From NCBI GenBank assembly GCA_003988855.1, contig QYAI01000123.1, positions 16,224 through 80,223 on the forward strand: a stretch of 64,000 nucleotides of DNA, read 5' to 3'. The stretch comes from Arachnopeziza araneosa. Lineage: Eukaryota; Ascomycota; Leotiomycetes; Helotiales; Arachnopezizaceae. Each line of letters begins with the position of its first letter. Position 1 is the first letter of the stretch. The position numbers and the translations under genes are program-made. The notes under the pieces were generated by a model. The model did no database searches and was not told the DNA's origin. It saw nothing but the letters and a program-made list of their open reading frames with translations. This document shows, one piece after another, positions 12,659-24,256 of this stretch.

Positions 12659-13263
12659 CTCTCCCTCCTCGTGCCTCTGCCTGTCTTCGGCTGCGCCATC
12701 CGAATTGACAGCTCCAGTACACAAGACCCAGTACGGAGTACACAACTTCATTTCTCTCCCTAGGTAATCCCTTCCCGGTCGTCCATCCAGCTCCTTAACC
12801 GACTGCCGAGTTCGGTGCCACTCACACCTCTCTCCTCCATATTGACCCGGCCGACGAGCCTATCTATCGCTCTATTTATCTCTCTATCGGCAAGAAGGAG
12901 AGGTAGTATCCAGCCAGCACCCTCGCAAATGAATGTCAGCGCCAACCCAACTGACCGAATCTGGCCTACTAACTGTTCTGCATTATTGATTCGCATGCAC
13001 TAAGCCTGCAAGGTACCACCAATTCGGTTTCTTTGCCTGTTCGTTTGCACACAGATTGAAGAATTCTGGTCTTCAATGCTTCACCCCCACCTCAAGACCT
13101 TTCACTTGATCCAGCTTTGGCTTATGCATGAAATCAACTTCATTGAGATCTATGTCTATCATCCATCCGCCGTAGAATTCAAACTACCATTATCATTTAC
13201 TAACCCAAGGTTCCCAAGCCATATCCTGCGAATGGTCTAACGTCCAGACTACTTGCATTCCAA

Positions 13264-13276
13264 CCCCCCCCCCCCC
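13264..13276. repeat. poly-C run
   Basis: Thirteen consecutive C residues, about 170 bp beyond the WD40 gene stop. Homopolymer length is prone to sequencing error. Confidence 0.9.
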
Positions 13277-13441
13277 AATAAGTTAGATCCTCATCCATGC
13301 CACCCACCCTAAACGCCAGATCCCTCCCCAAACGCCACTGTATGATCCTAAAGTGCTTCAAGAATGTCCACTCCAACACCAGTGCTATCAAAACTTTTAT
13401 GGCTGGCCACCCAGAAGAACGTAAGAAATCGGAAATCAATA

Positions 13442-16400
13442 TCAAACGCCCACCTCACCAGACACTATGGGAGATCCGGCTGTTTTAGGCCGTTCTTCAA
13501 TATCAGGCATCTCAATAGAATCTTGTCTGCTCAGTCTTAACTTTTCATCGAACATAGATACAAGTCTCTCTGAGTATTGGTCCAGAAGTCCAGTTAACAC
13601 GGTCTCGCTGATCGTCTTGCTCTTTAAACTCTTCTCTCCTAGTGCTACAGCCGTAAGTCGTAATTCTTGGTCCAGTTCCTTCAACGAGTCTTCCTTCACC
13701 GATTCTGAGGAGAGGAGCTTCTTTCGGTAAGCGCGTAAAGTTCGACAAGCTTGTTCGGTGGCCATATTCAACGATCCAAACTCGCTAAAATTTCCGGTGC
13801 TCTTGGTGCGACTTCGAGCTTCAAGAGAAGCAAGTGAAGGACGTCTAGCTTCCCTCCCTTTCGGACTCGGCGGTGGACTTCGAGATCGGGCTCGATTGGC
13901 GCCTCGACGCGATGCCGAGTCATCAGAGGCCGAGGGAAGATGTTTCGAGTTGACAGTAGGAACTGGCGGTGGGGCAAGTGTTGGAGATTGAGCTGAAAGA
14001 CCAAACCTCGAAGGTTTTTTCCGCATAATTCTTGGTGGCGATCGATTTCCGGTTGGTGTTGATGTTGCGGAAGCTCGTTGAAACTCGGCTAGTTCTGCCC
14101 GCGAAAGAACTCGCCTAAGCGGTGGTCGGCTCGAAGGTGTGTCTTTTGTAGGAAATTGGTCATCATTCAATTCGATAGGTTCCTGCAACTCTGGAATTCT
14201 GGGTGACAAAGACCATATCATAACCGTCCCATCAGAGCCTGTGCTGATCAGAGTCTTCTGATCTGATTCTGGAGATTCCAGTAAGGCAACATCCGTGACA
14301 CTCGTAGTGTGGCCCCATTCTCTATCCAAGAAACTTCCGCTACTTCCATCGTAAATACGGACTGATTTATCAGTACTAGAAACACCAGCCAGTATTGTGG
14401 GACGGCCCGGACTGAGAGGTGGAACACCCATTACTAGAGAATCGAGCACCACGGCCTCCGTCCCATCATTATCAGTTGCTCGAAAGGACGCGATGAGACG
14501 CCCACTCGCAATCTCATAAGTGGCAATGGTTCGATCAAGTAGAGAAACAACAAAATTCCCAACCTGGTCCGCAAAGCAGGGAGCGATAGAAGCAGGAGAA
14601 GCTTTGAGTGTTATAATCCGGAGGGGAACTACTCCAATCATCTCTTGCCCTCCAACGTCCCTCCTAATGAGTTGCCTCAGATGAATAGTTCTATCGGCAG
14701 AGCAGGATATCAGCTTTTCACCGTTTTCGGCAAAGAATACGCCGGAGACGCTAGCTGTGTGGTCGTCTAGCGTCTGTACAAGAACCCACTGGTCTGAGAA
14801 ATATCGAAAGAGCTGAATAGTCCGGTCGCGACCGCATGATGCAATCAAGTTCATGTCTTCAGTCTCAAGAAGAGCTATGTCTTGTACATCGGAAGAATGA
14901 GCTCTCGTTTCAAAGGTACATAAGCCCGTCAACGAATTGATAACCCTCAAGACTCCATATCGATCACCTGTAACCAAGAAGTCTGCCCTTTTTGAAGGAC
15001 GTACTGTCAAGCACTGATTGACAGCATCATCTTCATCAGGTGGAAGTTGTTCCAATTCCACCTTCAACGAACTCTTGCTGTTGCCCTCCAAGTCCCAGAA
15101 AATGACCGTCCCATCAGCAGACCAAGTTAAAAATGCAGCCTGCACATCATTTTCAGGGGACACGAGTCTGACACCAAGCACAGCATCCCCATGTGCAGGA
15201 GAAGGTATATTTTCCATCTTGGGTTCCGCATCTTCCAAGTCAGCCGCTGATATTCCAATCAAGTTATTCGAGTCAACAGTTACCAAACTTCTCCCTACAT
15301 AACCCATCGCACACAAGCTCCCAGGTTTCGCTGTTGAGAAGTTGTCATCAATAGGTATTGGCGATTCAGGTGGTGTCGTCGGAGCCAGAAGATCATCTAT
15401 GAACATCGACTTGATGACACCATTTCGGCCTCCTATTTTCACACAGCGAGCTTCTATATCAATCGCTACGCAGCTTATTGAAAAGCCAGTATTAGTTAGT
15501 TTCAGTAATCGCTGGCCCTCACTGTCGTCAAGAAGACAGATGTCACCCTTTTCAGAGCAGACAATCGCTTTATGCTCAGATATTGCCGCCAGTGTTGTAA
15601 AGGTGGCTTCCACAAGCGGTCCAAGGAGAACATTTCGACCAGCTAAAGTCTTCAGAGTTGGTGGAGGAGGAGCCGGTTGAGGTGTGCCGTCCAGACCAAA
15701 ACGTTGCTTCGATGGTGACACACTCCTACTATCCTCTACTCTCCAGATTTTAATATGTCTAGTGCCAATGCTTCCACCTAGTAAGCAAAGTTTTACAGAC
15801 TACAGTGCTAGGGACTTACGTTACGATGCTGTTTCCAAGCCAAATCATCTGCTTGACAAAACTAGTACACTTGTTACTGGAGTGTAATTTGGCTGCTCCT
15901 GACCTCTGGTTGATGGACCAGACGTAAAGAAACCCATCATTTGGAGATCCTAAGCTCGCAAGATATTTCCCGTCTGGGCTGAAAGCTACCGCTCGAACAC
16001 CATAAGTGTGTTCATTCAGAATGACCAGAGGAGTATCGGAAGAGCTATCGTTCAAAGAGAACACGAGAACTCTTGGCGAGTAACCAGTCTATAATGTTAT
16101 TAGCTATCACGCTTGATCCTCTAATTCAAAGGAATTCCCACCTCACCGACCGCAAGGAACCTGCCATCCCGACTTATCGACAAACACGTGGCTGCTTTGA
16201 TTCTCTCCCTACTACTCCATGTTTTTGAAGTAGGGGAGTCCCCCCATTCTAGACTTGTGTGTGGTGTTAAAGGAGAGTAGGGAACTGCGGTGTCCCTAAG
16301 AGCTGCTACCGCTCTGTTTCTACCGTCGTTCGCAGTATTGATGGGAGTAGAAGGAAGGCATGTTATGGAGCTGATCAAATTGAGCGAAATTGCAGAAGGA

Positions 16401-16687
16401 CGAGCTCTGTAGAATCGCTGCGCGTATTTTGAGGAATCGGCAGTATTAACTACAACGGCGGCAGCTCCAGCGGTGTATGCAAAGATCCGAGGGGAACAAA
16501 GACTGTCAAATGCGGTAGGAGAGGACACAGTGGTGCCGATTATTCTCTTGAGAGAGAGACCTGATTCATAAAGATTGCGCGGCTTGTTTGGAGAGCGTGG
16601 TGTGCGTGGGAACTGAGAAGTTGAGGGCGTCAATTTAAGTCCCAAGCCGGTATTCGGTGGAAACGATCGCGACGGCGTTGAAGACAT
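13442..16687 (-). CDS. MABP1/WDR62-like WD40 repeat protein, 1047 aa
   Basis: Exons 16687-16142, 16088-15820 and 15770-13442 join to 1048 codons. The protein opens with a disordered Ser/Pro stretch, then two sets of WD40 repeats (about residues 40-700; typical pieces are CLSISRDGRFLAVGE, VRAVAFSPDGKYLAS, SADGTVIFWDLE, LISTGSDGTVMIWSL). A basic Ser/Pro-rich linker follows, and the last 130 residues look helical (ACRTLRAYRKKLL.., LLDQYSERLVSMFDEKLRL). The order and the VTIGTRHIKIWRVE element resemble the MABP1/WDR62 family, which in animals are JNK-pathway scaffolds and spindle or centriole proteins; the role in fungi is not something I can state. The acceptor at 15771 (GGAAG) was preferred over a nearer TAG because only it avoids a stop and restores that element. 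Confidence 0.85.
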
Positions 16688-17363
16688 AGTTAAGCCATGA
16701 GAAATTGATCAACTGGAAATGCGAGCTCGGGTCTTAGAAAGCCTATCCCGATAAAGAAAACCTATCGCATTTCTTGCCTTTCCTAGAGAAATCGTCCTGT
16801 TGGTAGGGAGTGTTGTTAATGTAGAAGAAGACGAAAACAAAGCTTATTTACGTTAAAAAAAGTCTTGAATGTACAAGTCTTAACGCGAAATTGAGACTTA
16901 CAATGGCAGATCCAGAAGATCAATCGAGGACAAAGAATGGCGATTGAGAATCGAAGGGAAGATGAGGAGAGCAGGAGGATTGAAATGTGACGAGAGTACG
17001 CTGTGATTCTTGATCTCATTGCACCGTGCCCTATCAGGAATTTGCTTTTTGTTGCTGGGGGACCAACGCGTGCAGGGAACGCCAAACGTCTTTTCAGGGG
17101 AAGGTCTGTGCCTAGCAACTTAATTTGATTGTTTCCGGTAGCCATTGACAAGGGGATCGGCATTTTGACACTTGAATCTTTCAGACACTGGACCGAAATA
17201 TCAATGCTGAAAACTATATCATAACCTATCAGGGGAACTCTGGGAAACGGCATGTGCATGTAACGCACCCTTTCATTAAGCTGGGTATTTCGTACACGAA
17301 CGTGGGATATCGCTACTCTTCCCGCGTCGAAAAGGCGGTTATAATACACTATTTCCAAATGCT
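16688..17363. other. intergenic, WD40 gene promoter; no gene seen
   Basis: 676 bp between the WD40 gene start and the Rrg9 stop, both genes on the minus strand. A 183-codon minus frame (16816-17367) overlaps the Rrg9 end and shows no domain, so I do not call it. Confidence 0.5.
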
Positions 17364-18392
17364 TCACAGAATTCCACCACCAAAACCTTTCGCCCCCATT
17401 CCCGTCCGACTCCCTCCATTAATGGACGCTTTCGTTGTAACGAGTTGCGGCGGTGGGTCAGGCATATAAGGCGTATATTCAACCCTCGAGGCTCTCTTCC
17501 TTAAACCTTTCATTCCAGTTCCTACTCCCATATTTCTCCATCGTGCTGGTGGTATTGCTCCTTGGTCAGCCCATCTGCCCCAGATTTGCTCTCCACGCTT
17601 TAGCCAGCGGCGTTCCCGGTCTAGCTCCTCCTCTGAATTTGGCCTCCACCTCGACTTGAGTATGCGACGAATTGCCTCAGGGGAGACTTTGAACTCTTGT
17701 GCAAGGGAGAAGGTTGGGAATTTGTCCGGCATTTGGGCGTGGAGAGCTCGAATTCCTGCGATAGCATCTGGAGATAGTTTCTTCAGAGGTTGATATCCGT
17801 CAGGATACTTCTCCTTTACCTTTTCCTTCTCTATCATCCAAGGCTCGCGCTCTAGTGGTTGCCAATCATCGACTGTCTTGGTTCCTTGGGGTTTAGAGAG
17901 CTTCAACTTTAATCTAGACTTTGAAGCTTCCTTTGAAGATTCGGTCTCATCCATGATACTCCTCCAGTGCATTTTCGACACCGGCTCCTTTCGCTTTGGC
18001 AGGTCTGATAATATATCCTGTAACGGTGTGAAATATCTGTGACCCTTTTTGTCGGCTTGACGCGACAGCAATTCATCAACATGGTCATATTCTGATTCTT
18101 CGCCTTGTCCTGATTGCAACTCCTCAACTAGTGCATCAATTGATTCGTGCGAGAAATCCACAACCGCGTTAGACTGATCCAACCGAGTGCGTACATCTGT
18201 ATATGTCGCTGAAGAGAGACTTTTCCTTATGGGGTTGATCTTGGTAGTAGATTCGGATTGACTTTGATTTCTTCGAATGGTAGACTTAGGGAGGTGATTC
18301 GATATCGGCCACCGTGAAGCGACGGGAAGATTGATTTGGGTTACATTTCGAATAAATAGTTGCAAGGTCGTAGAGGTACAACGACAGCTCAT
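17364..18392 (-). CDS. rrg9: Rrg9-like required for respiratory growth protein, mitochondrial (neugrin family)
   Basis: A single exon encodes 342 aa from the ATG at 18392; an upstream in-frame TTG was not used. The N-terminus is basic, Ser/Thr-rich and acid-poor, fitting a mitochondrial presequence. The conserved core lies in the second half: KYPDGYQPLKKLSPDAIAG, then IRALHAQMPDKFPTFSLAQEF, then KVSPEAIRRILKSRWRP. That is the Rrg9/neugrin signature with its helix-turn-helix-like segment. In yeast Rrg9 is needed for respiratory growth and mitochondrial genome maintenance; animal neugrin acts in mitochondrial rRNA metabolism. The end is Gly-rich. Identity is from the core motif, and the long acidic middle is not conserved. 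Confidence 0.88.
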   Translation of the reverse strand: MSCRCTSTTLQLFIRNVTQINLPVASRWPISNHLPKSTIRRNQSQSESTTKINPIRKSLSSATYTDVRTRLDQSNAVVDFSHESIDALVEELQSGQGEESEYDHVDELLSRQADKKGHRYFTPLQDILSDLPKRKEPVSKMHWRSIMDETESSKEASKSRLKLKLSKPQGTKTVDDWQPLEREPWMIEKEKVKEKYPDGYQPLKKLSPDAIAGIRALHAQMPDKFPTFSLAQEFKVSPEAIRRILKSRWRPNSEEELDRERRWLKRGEQIWGRWADQGAIPPARWRNMGVGTGMKGLRKRASRVEYTPYMPDPPPQLVTTKASINGGSRTGMGAKGFGGGIL

Positions 18393-19119
18393 TGCCAACT
18401 AATTCGGTGTTTATGAAAGTAAGGTGAGACTTCACAAGGAAAACTTCGCACTGAATTTCGCTTCTCGAGTGTCGGTTCCTTATCGATAGACCCCTGAATA
18501 GCCGAGACTGAGGCTGTAGCTGTGGCGGTCATAGAGAAGCGTTCACTTATTCGTGACACTCTATGCATTTCATCGTCTCGAATGACCTGCCTATGATTCA
18601 GAGGTTCATTATCCTTGGAAATAAGGGTTATCGATATCTGTAATTGGGTCAAGAACTTGTGTCCCTATAATTTTTCAAATGTTGACATTATGAGATAGAA
18701 CAACTAGAATGCTTTGGTGTGAGCTCAAATTCCTGGCTAAAGTCCCGTTGGTGATGAAGGTCGTACTATAACATGCCAGATGCCCTAAATCTATTTACTG
18801 TTTCATGGAAGACTAATATTCTCTCGATATAGATAGTCCCGCCTCTGAAAGCGAGGTTTTTGGAATATAGTCGGCCTAAGCGTTCTATTCAGATCTCAAT
18901 AGATTTCAACTTTAGGGGAAAGTTTATTACCACCCTAAAATATTTGATCATCTGGCTCCCAAAATCAATAATGCAATGATGCACAAAAATAAGGATTCTT
19001 CGCTTGAAACTTGTATGCTTTTTCCACAATTTAATTTATAATCCTTGTTCATCTATTTTATCATCTTGCTATATTCTACTCCTCTTGCCCGACTGGTATT
19101 TGTTCACAACTTCGGATAG
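18393..19119. other. intergenic between Rrg9 gene and pseudogene; no gene seen
   Basis: 727 bp, somewhat AT-rich, holding the Rrg9 promoter and the ancestral promoter of the decayed oxygenase gene. A minus-strand frame at 18389-18652 shows no family feature. Confidence 0.5.
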
Positions 19120-20578
19120 ATGGCTTGGTTCAACCCATTCAAACGGACCGATCAAAATACAAGGCATGTTTGTGGCTATATATTCCAATGGACCGATCAA
19201 CATATGACTTCAGAGGAAATGCATCCTATGAAACACACTTATGATATCCTCGGAGAAGAATGTCTGGATCGTCTTGACGCCATCTCACCATCGTCTAGTA
19301 ACGAACTGCCACGGAATCAAAGCAGGAGATACTCCAACAACGATCCAGTATCCTTACCGAAAAGAGATCTGTATACACTCTTGAAGGAACATGCCTCAGA
19401 AGACAAAAACTTGCCGAGCTCTGGCAAGAAATTAACACCATCCCCGAGTGGGTCGACTGGGAGCAGATAGGCAGAGGTCAAGATGTGTTTTATAGATATG
19501 GAGGAGTAGAACTGACAGCTGTAAGTATATCATACAACCTTCTGAATAACTGACTTACAAAATCTATGGCTTTCGTATCAGTCCCTACTTGGCGGAATGG
19601 GCGCAGCAAGAGTGACTGAAGTCTTAGCCCAAACTGGTGGCTTTTCAACTAAAGCAGCAAAAGCCAGACTATACGAGACTACTCAGCATATCCTCCAAAG
19701 TTACTTCTTCTCTAGCATCCATTAAGCCAGGCGGAGCAGGTCATGCTTCATCGGTTCGAGTCCGACTTCTCCATGCTGCAGTTAGGAGGCGTATCATGAC
19801 TTTGGCCAAAGATCGGTCGGAGTACTACTCCGTCGAAAATCTCGGAATACCCATCAACGATCTCGATTCGATTGGAACCGTTAGTACCTTCTCTTCTACC
19901 CTCATATGGATCGGGTTTCCGCGTCAAGGGATCAGACTACCTCGCACTCTGGCGACTCGTTGCCTATTATCTCGGAACCCCAACCGAATATTTTGAAAGC
20001 CCAGAACGAGCAAAATCTATCATGGAATCTCTCCTCACCTCAGAGATCAAACCAAGTCCCATGTCCCGAATCCTTGCAAACAATATCATCTTATCGCTAC
20101 AGAATTAACCTCCAGCCTACGCATCAAGAGATTTCTTAAATGCAAGCGCTAGATGGCTAAATGGAGATGAGCTTGCAGATGCTCTAGGCCTGGGTCAGCC
20201 AGGATTGTACTACAAGGCATTGGTTGCTAGGCAATGCTGTTTCTTTATGTTCATTTGTTATTCGTACAGGAGTGTGTGCCGTATTTAGATCGGAAGAAGA
20301 TTTCGGCATTGAGAAGAATCTTCTAGCATATAATAGTGGAAAATAAGGTCCATAGGATGGGGATCGAGACGAATTTTGATTTTAAATATATCCCAAACTT
20401 TAGTACGGTAGCGGAAATGGGAGAATAGGTGGTTGACGAGAAGCATCAGTCGAGTATTGAGAAAAGAAACCTAAAGAGTCTGGCTATTGCTATTACAGCA
20501 ATGGGAGTTATATCGTACATCAGCATCAGGGCTATATCTGGGATAGTTGGTGGCCTGAAAGTTTGGTGGATTTCATGA
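19120..20578 (+). pseudogene. decayed MpaB/rubber-oxygenase-type (DUF2236) gene
   Basis: Homology to fungal DUF2236 proteins (ER-membrane oxygenase MpaB group) is continuous from MAWFNPFKRTDQ at 19120 to a C-terminal membrane helix (LAIAITAMGVISYISI) ending at TGA 20576-20578, but it is spread over all three frames. Landmarks are TLLKEHASEDK, then after a frame change WQEINTIPEWVDWEQIGRG, after the intron GGMGAARVTEVLAQTGGFS, after a second change ASIKPGGAGHASSVRVRLLH and INDLDSIGTV, and after a third DYLALWRLVAYYLGTPTEYF. A stop interrupts at 20106-20108, then ARWLNGDELADALGLGQP, a fourth frame change near 20275, VPYLDRKKISALRR, and stops at 20324-20326 and 20426-20428. The intron acceptor also seems lost (finding). 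The gene cannot make the full protein. Confidence 0.9.
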
Positions 20579-20981
20579 CGCTTCTGAAGAGTGAAGAATT
20601 GATCACTATGCAAAACACGTCTAGCTATTCTACTTGAAAAGACCAGCTTGGAAACTAATCTTATAAAGACAAAATCAAGATTCTTAAATGAACAATGCCT
20701 TTTCCCTAATGAGGGCACAGGATATAGGCAATTCTGTTCAAGGGTATAGAATATGTAATATGTCACTTGCGTGTAGTCCGTTGGGGGTTTGGTAAATAGC
20801 GTAAAATTATCTGAAGACGAGGATCTGTCTTCATTCTTGGTTCTGTGCCATAGCAAATACTATACATCCCAACCTCTTGAGCATCCAACGCCGGACCCAA
20901 TGCACGGCTCGGTATATTGAGCCTAATTTAATGTGAGAACCTTCAGTGCCAGCATATTCTAATGATTGACGCCCTCCAATC
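20579..20981. other. intergenic between pseudogene and calcipressin; no gene seen
   Basis: 403 bp. A 136-codon minus frame at 20446-20856 overlaps the pseudogene tail and has no domain, so it is not called. Confidence 0.5.
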
Positions 20982-21752
20982 TTAATGCTCCATCAACTCA
21001 ACAGGTGGCCTACCAGTATGTGCAAATATTGGCTTCTCCTGCTCGATTGGGCTGATATCTCCAGGTTCAGTCATATCCTCGACCGAAATAGCAGGCAGGT
21101 TTGGACTACAACCATGTTCCTCTGGCCTGTAGATAGTCGTAGTACTGCCGCTTCTCGCTCTCCTCTCTGCGCCCTCGCTTTCATCCCCACTTACCGGACT
21201 TGGAGGGAAATCTGCGCTGGCAGGTCGATGATGTAGTTTTGCAAGTGCCTCGGCCAAATCTTCTGCATGCACGAGCTTGTTTGGTGCATCCTCCATCTTC
21301 ATTTCCCACCCATGAGGCGGGCTTGGTGGTGGAGATATGAAGAACAGTTTTCCAGCATCAGGTAAATTTAGGTGCTCATCTCTTGGCTCGATATTTGTTT
21401 GGTGGCCAAAATAAACTCTTACAGGCTCGCCCATGATCTCTTCACCATCTAGAATTTGACGTATCCGGATTGCAGAGTCAATGTCGTAAAAGGATACAAT
21501 GATTCGCTTAAAGGACTTCAGAGGGGCCCATGAATGGATGGGCGCGGAAGAGTTAATGAGGGATCGAATTTCTTGGATATTGTCTGCGCGGAAGACGAGA
21601 GGATCCGATAGATTTGTGATGATTAGCGTATTAGATGGAGGTGTAGGCTGGGTAAGAGGTGGGATATTGGAGAGGTCGAGAGACATGGGTGTTCTGGATT
21701 CTCTCGATCGAGGCCTTGATGTTGGCGGGGAGGATTCAGTTGGTTCAGACAT
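20982..21752 (-). CDS. calcipressin (regulator of calcineurin)
   Basis: A single exon of 256 aa. An RRM-like N-terminal domain spans about residues 40-120 (NTLIITNLSDPLVF, then IVSFYDIDSAIRIRQILDGE). Next comes the family hallmark LFFISPPPSPPHGWE, the Ser-Pro loop that gives calcipressins their name, and a C-terminal PIFAHTGRPPVEL stretch that matches the conserved tail of fungal family members. The protein binds the catalytic subunit of calcineurin and, depending on phosphorylation of the SP motif, inhibits or promotes the Ca2+-signalling phosphatase. The middle (residues 165-215) is Ser-rich and variable. It is divergent from the Rpb3 gene with a 967-bp spacer. Confidence 0.92.
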   Translation of the reverse strand: MSEPTESSPPTSRPRSRESRTPMSLDLSNIPPLTQPTPPSNTLIITNLSDPLVFRADNIQEIRSLINSSAPIHSWAPLKSFKRIIVSFYDIDSAIRIRQILDGEEIMGEPVRVYFGHQTNIEPRDEHLNLPDAGKLFFISPPPSPPHGWEMKMEDAPNKLVHAEDLAEALAKLHHRPASADFPPSPVSGDESEGAERRARSGSTTTIYRPEEHGCSPNLPAISVEDMTEPGDISPIEQEKPIFAHTGRPPVELMEH

Positions 21753-22719
21753 GATAAGTTCGATGCTATCGGCTGAGATCTTTCCAGAGTTGCTATTGTA
21801 GAGCCCGAATTCAAGTTGATGAGAATGAAAGATGTGAAGGTTGTGGCAGTGGTGAAGCTGGTTTTATCAATGTCGGGGCGTGGAATTCCTCGCGGCCTTT
21901 GTGTTTTGCCTCCAGCACGAAACAACGAGGCTGAGCATGGAAGAATCAGCCACCAACCGAAGCCCGCGGAGAGCGCAAAGCAAACGCTGTCCACTTCTCC
22001 TGCCTCAAAGCAAAAGGATGAACGGATGGAACGGGACAGCCACCGTTGCAAGGCAACTTGAAATTTGTTGATGTCCTAAGCCCCTGCAGTCGTGTCAGTG
22101 TTTTCTTGTTTGGCTGTGAGGCTTGGAAGGCGACTGTGGAGAAGGATTGCCTACTTTGGGCTAGTGGGACGGGTCACCCGGAATCCAGATTATGACAATA
22201 AGGTAGTTAAGACATTTGCTTGGTTATTTGGCGCAGTCTCGCATATCTTCAGTGCCGGGCATATCCATAGATTGTCTTGTACGTGGAAAGCAGCGGAGCA
22301 AGAAGCTTACAGACGTCTCCCTCAGCGTCTCTTCCTCAGCTAGCTCTCGCTGTTCCCCAACTAATCTGCAGGTTGTCATGATTCTAATCAAGATAAACAC
22401 TCCTTTAGTAGAATAGACAGAATCTAGCTTAATGTAAGAAGATAAGTCAACATCTGCCCTGGATTTCACCGACAAGGTACCACGCTTTCGCCGCCGCCAC
22501 AAGCGGCCGCTTTGTCCCTCATCGGCTTCCATTGTTGAGGCTCCTTTCAATCTCTGGTCACAGCCCTGTGGAGTCAACCACAACAGGCTGAGTGCAACAT
22601 TCAACCACGTTAGCCTCACGGACTGCCTACGTTGTTCCTTGCGCATTCAACGAGCCCAAGGTCACTTTCTCCATCCTTCGAAGCTCTGGTGTGCGCTTAA
22701 GCCACCTGATATCTCAAAG
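21753..22719. promoter_or_regulatory. divergent promoter region, calcipressin / RPB3
   Basis: 967 bp between two divergent starts. The frames seen are short and without motifs. No CRE, TATA or other element stands out enough to name. Confidence 0.5.
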
Positions 22720-23838
22720 ATGGATTACGATCCTATGGCGCTGGACACGGAGGCTACTGGCCCAACCGTCAAGATTTCAAGCGTAAGACTCCTTGAGGGA
22801 TGACGGTCACAGTGAGACTCATGCGCAGTAGGCTGGGGCGCAGAATGTTGATTTCGAGCTCTCCAACGTGGATCTCGCCTTTGCGAATTCTCTGCGCCGA
22901 GTCATCCAGGCGGAGGTGCCGACAATGGCTATCGATCTCGTAGAAGTCGAAGCAAATACCTCGGTTTTAGCAGACGAATTCATATGCCATCGACTCGGTC
23001 TCGTTCCATTAGTCTCAAAAAATGTTGACGATGTGCTCTACTCACGCGAGTGTGATTGCGAACAATACTGTGAGCTGTGCAGCGTAACACTACGACTCGA
23101 CGCTCGATGCACAGGTGACGATATCATGAGAGTTTACGCACGCGATTTTGTAGTCGAGCAACCAAGAGCGAATCAGTGGGTTGGAAACCCAGTTATCACA
23201 GATGCCGATGGTCTGGGGACTGTCATTTGCAAATTAAGAAAGGGTCAAGAACTGCGGCTGAAGTGTATTGCCAAGAAGGGGATTGCCAAAGAACATGCGA
23301 AATGGGCCCCGACTTCTGCTGTGGGATTTGAATATGATCCTCACAATAAATTGCGCCATACCTCCTTGTGGTATGAGTCAGATCCTGCAAAAGAATGGTA
23401 GGTTTGGAGTTTGGAGTCTGGAATCTTAAACTGAATGTTGATTTGTACAGGCCCCCCAGCGAAAACGCAAAATGGGAAGAGCCTTTACAAGAAGGCGAAC
23501 CATTCAACTATGATGCAGTACCAGAAAAGTTTTATTTCGAAATTGAGAGTGTTGGCAACTTGGATCCTGATCAGATTTTCCAACAAGGTATCAAGGTTAT
23601 GCAACAAAAGCTAGCGGCGGTGATTCAAGATTTAACTGAGGATGGCTCAGGGGCACCTGGAACAAACGGTCAAAGTGGCTACGATGCTCCTCGAAGCCCC
23701 GATGTTAACATGAATGGTGGGGCATGGGGACAAGATCAAGGCTATACGACACCATTTGGTAACTCAGGAGGGCAAGCATGGGGCGCAGGAGGAACAACGC
23801 CTTACGGCGCCACCCCTTACGGTCAGAACGGTTATTAG
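22720..23838 (+). CDS. RPB3: RNA polymerase II subunit Rpb3
   Basis: Exons 22720-22782, 22832-23397 and 23451-23838 give 338 aa. Rpb3 is the alpha-like subunit that pairs with Rpb11 and nucleates Pol II assembly. Seen: LSNVDLAFANSLRRVIQAEVPT and MAIDLVEVEANTSVLADEFI (the alpha-motif and dimerisation region), HRLGLVPL, and the zinc loop ECDCEQYCELC with four Cys near residue 90. The C-terminal alpha-like part contains KFYFEIESVGNLDPDQIF. The last 60 residues are Gly/Tyr/Pro-rich with TPYGATPYG repeats, a low-complexity tail seen in filamentous-fungal Rpb3. The first intron follows codon 21; the second splits the Trp codon of EW-PPSENAKW. The start ATG gives MDYDPMALD. Confidence 0.95.
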
Positions 23839-24256
23839 GTTGTTTCTAGTTAAGGAGCGCTACATATGGTTGATATGACGAGACTTCTTCAGGACCATTT
23901 GTGATATTAGAGGCCAAAAGCTTGGAGCTTGGAGGTCTGCACTGTAACATCATTTGCATTATAGGATATGGAAATGGAAAAGGAGTTGAAGGGGAAAGTG
24001 CTGAGGCAACTGATCTGGAAAAGTCCTTAGATAGACTTGAGAATGACAACACGATACCCATTAAGCGAGCTTCCTCTATGATTTTATGGACACATAACCA
24101 AAACGCCCGTTCTTATATGCTTCTAGGTCTATAATCTGCCTCTCCGAACACCCGGCTAAATATCCAAAAATATTACAGTTTAACCTTTGGGCGACCGGGT
24201 CCGCTCAAGGGGACTTGGACGCCGACGCCTCTAGACACTCTATCCACCTGTGCTCT
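23839..24256. other. intergenic between convergent genes; nothing seen
   Basis: 418 bp between the RPB3 and DIC1 3' ends. Short frames only; presumably both 3' UTRs. Confidence 0.55.

Larger units (their letters stand above)
11738..13441. promoter_or_regulatory. facA upstream region, low-complexity, no gene seen
   Basis: 1.7 kb between the facA start and the 3' end of the WD40 gene. It holds several simple repeats (listed separately) and G/C runs. Read in the facA direction it is strongly pyrimidine-rich for about 250 bases before the ATG, typical of a fungal promoter and leader. Open frames here come from repeats and are not called. Confidence 0.55.

Noticed and set aside
12388..12767. Lys/Ala/Gly- and Arg/Glu-rich frames
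   Set aside because: They arise from the CTTCGC and CTGCCCTGTA repeats read in several frames on both strands.
16816..17367. 183-codon minus-strand frame
   Set aside because: It overlaps the end of the Rrg9 gene in another frame and shows no conserved motif; most likely 3' UTR and promoter sequence.
20446..20856. 136-codon minus-strand frame
   Set aside because: It lies antisense to the tail of the oxygenase pseudogene and has no motif.
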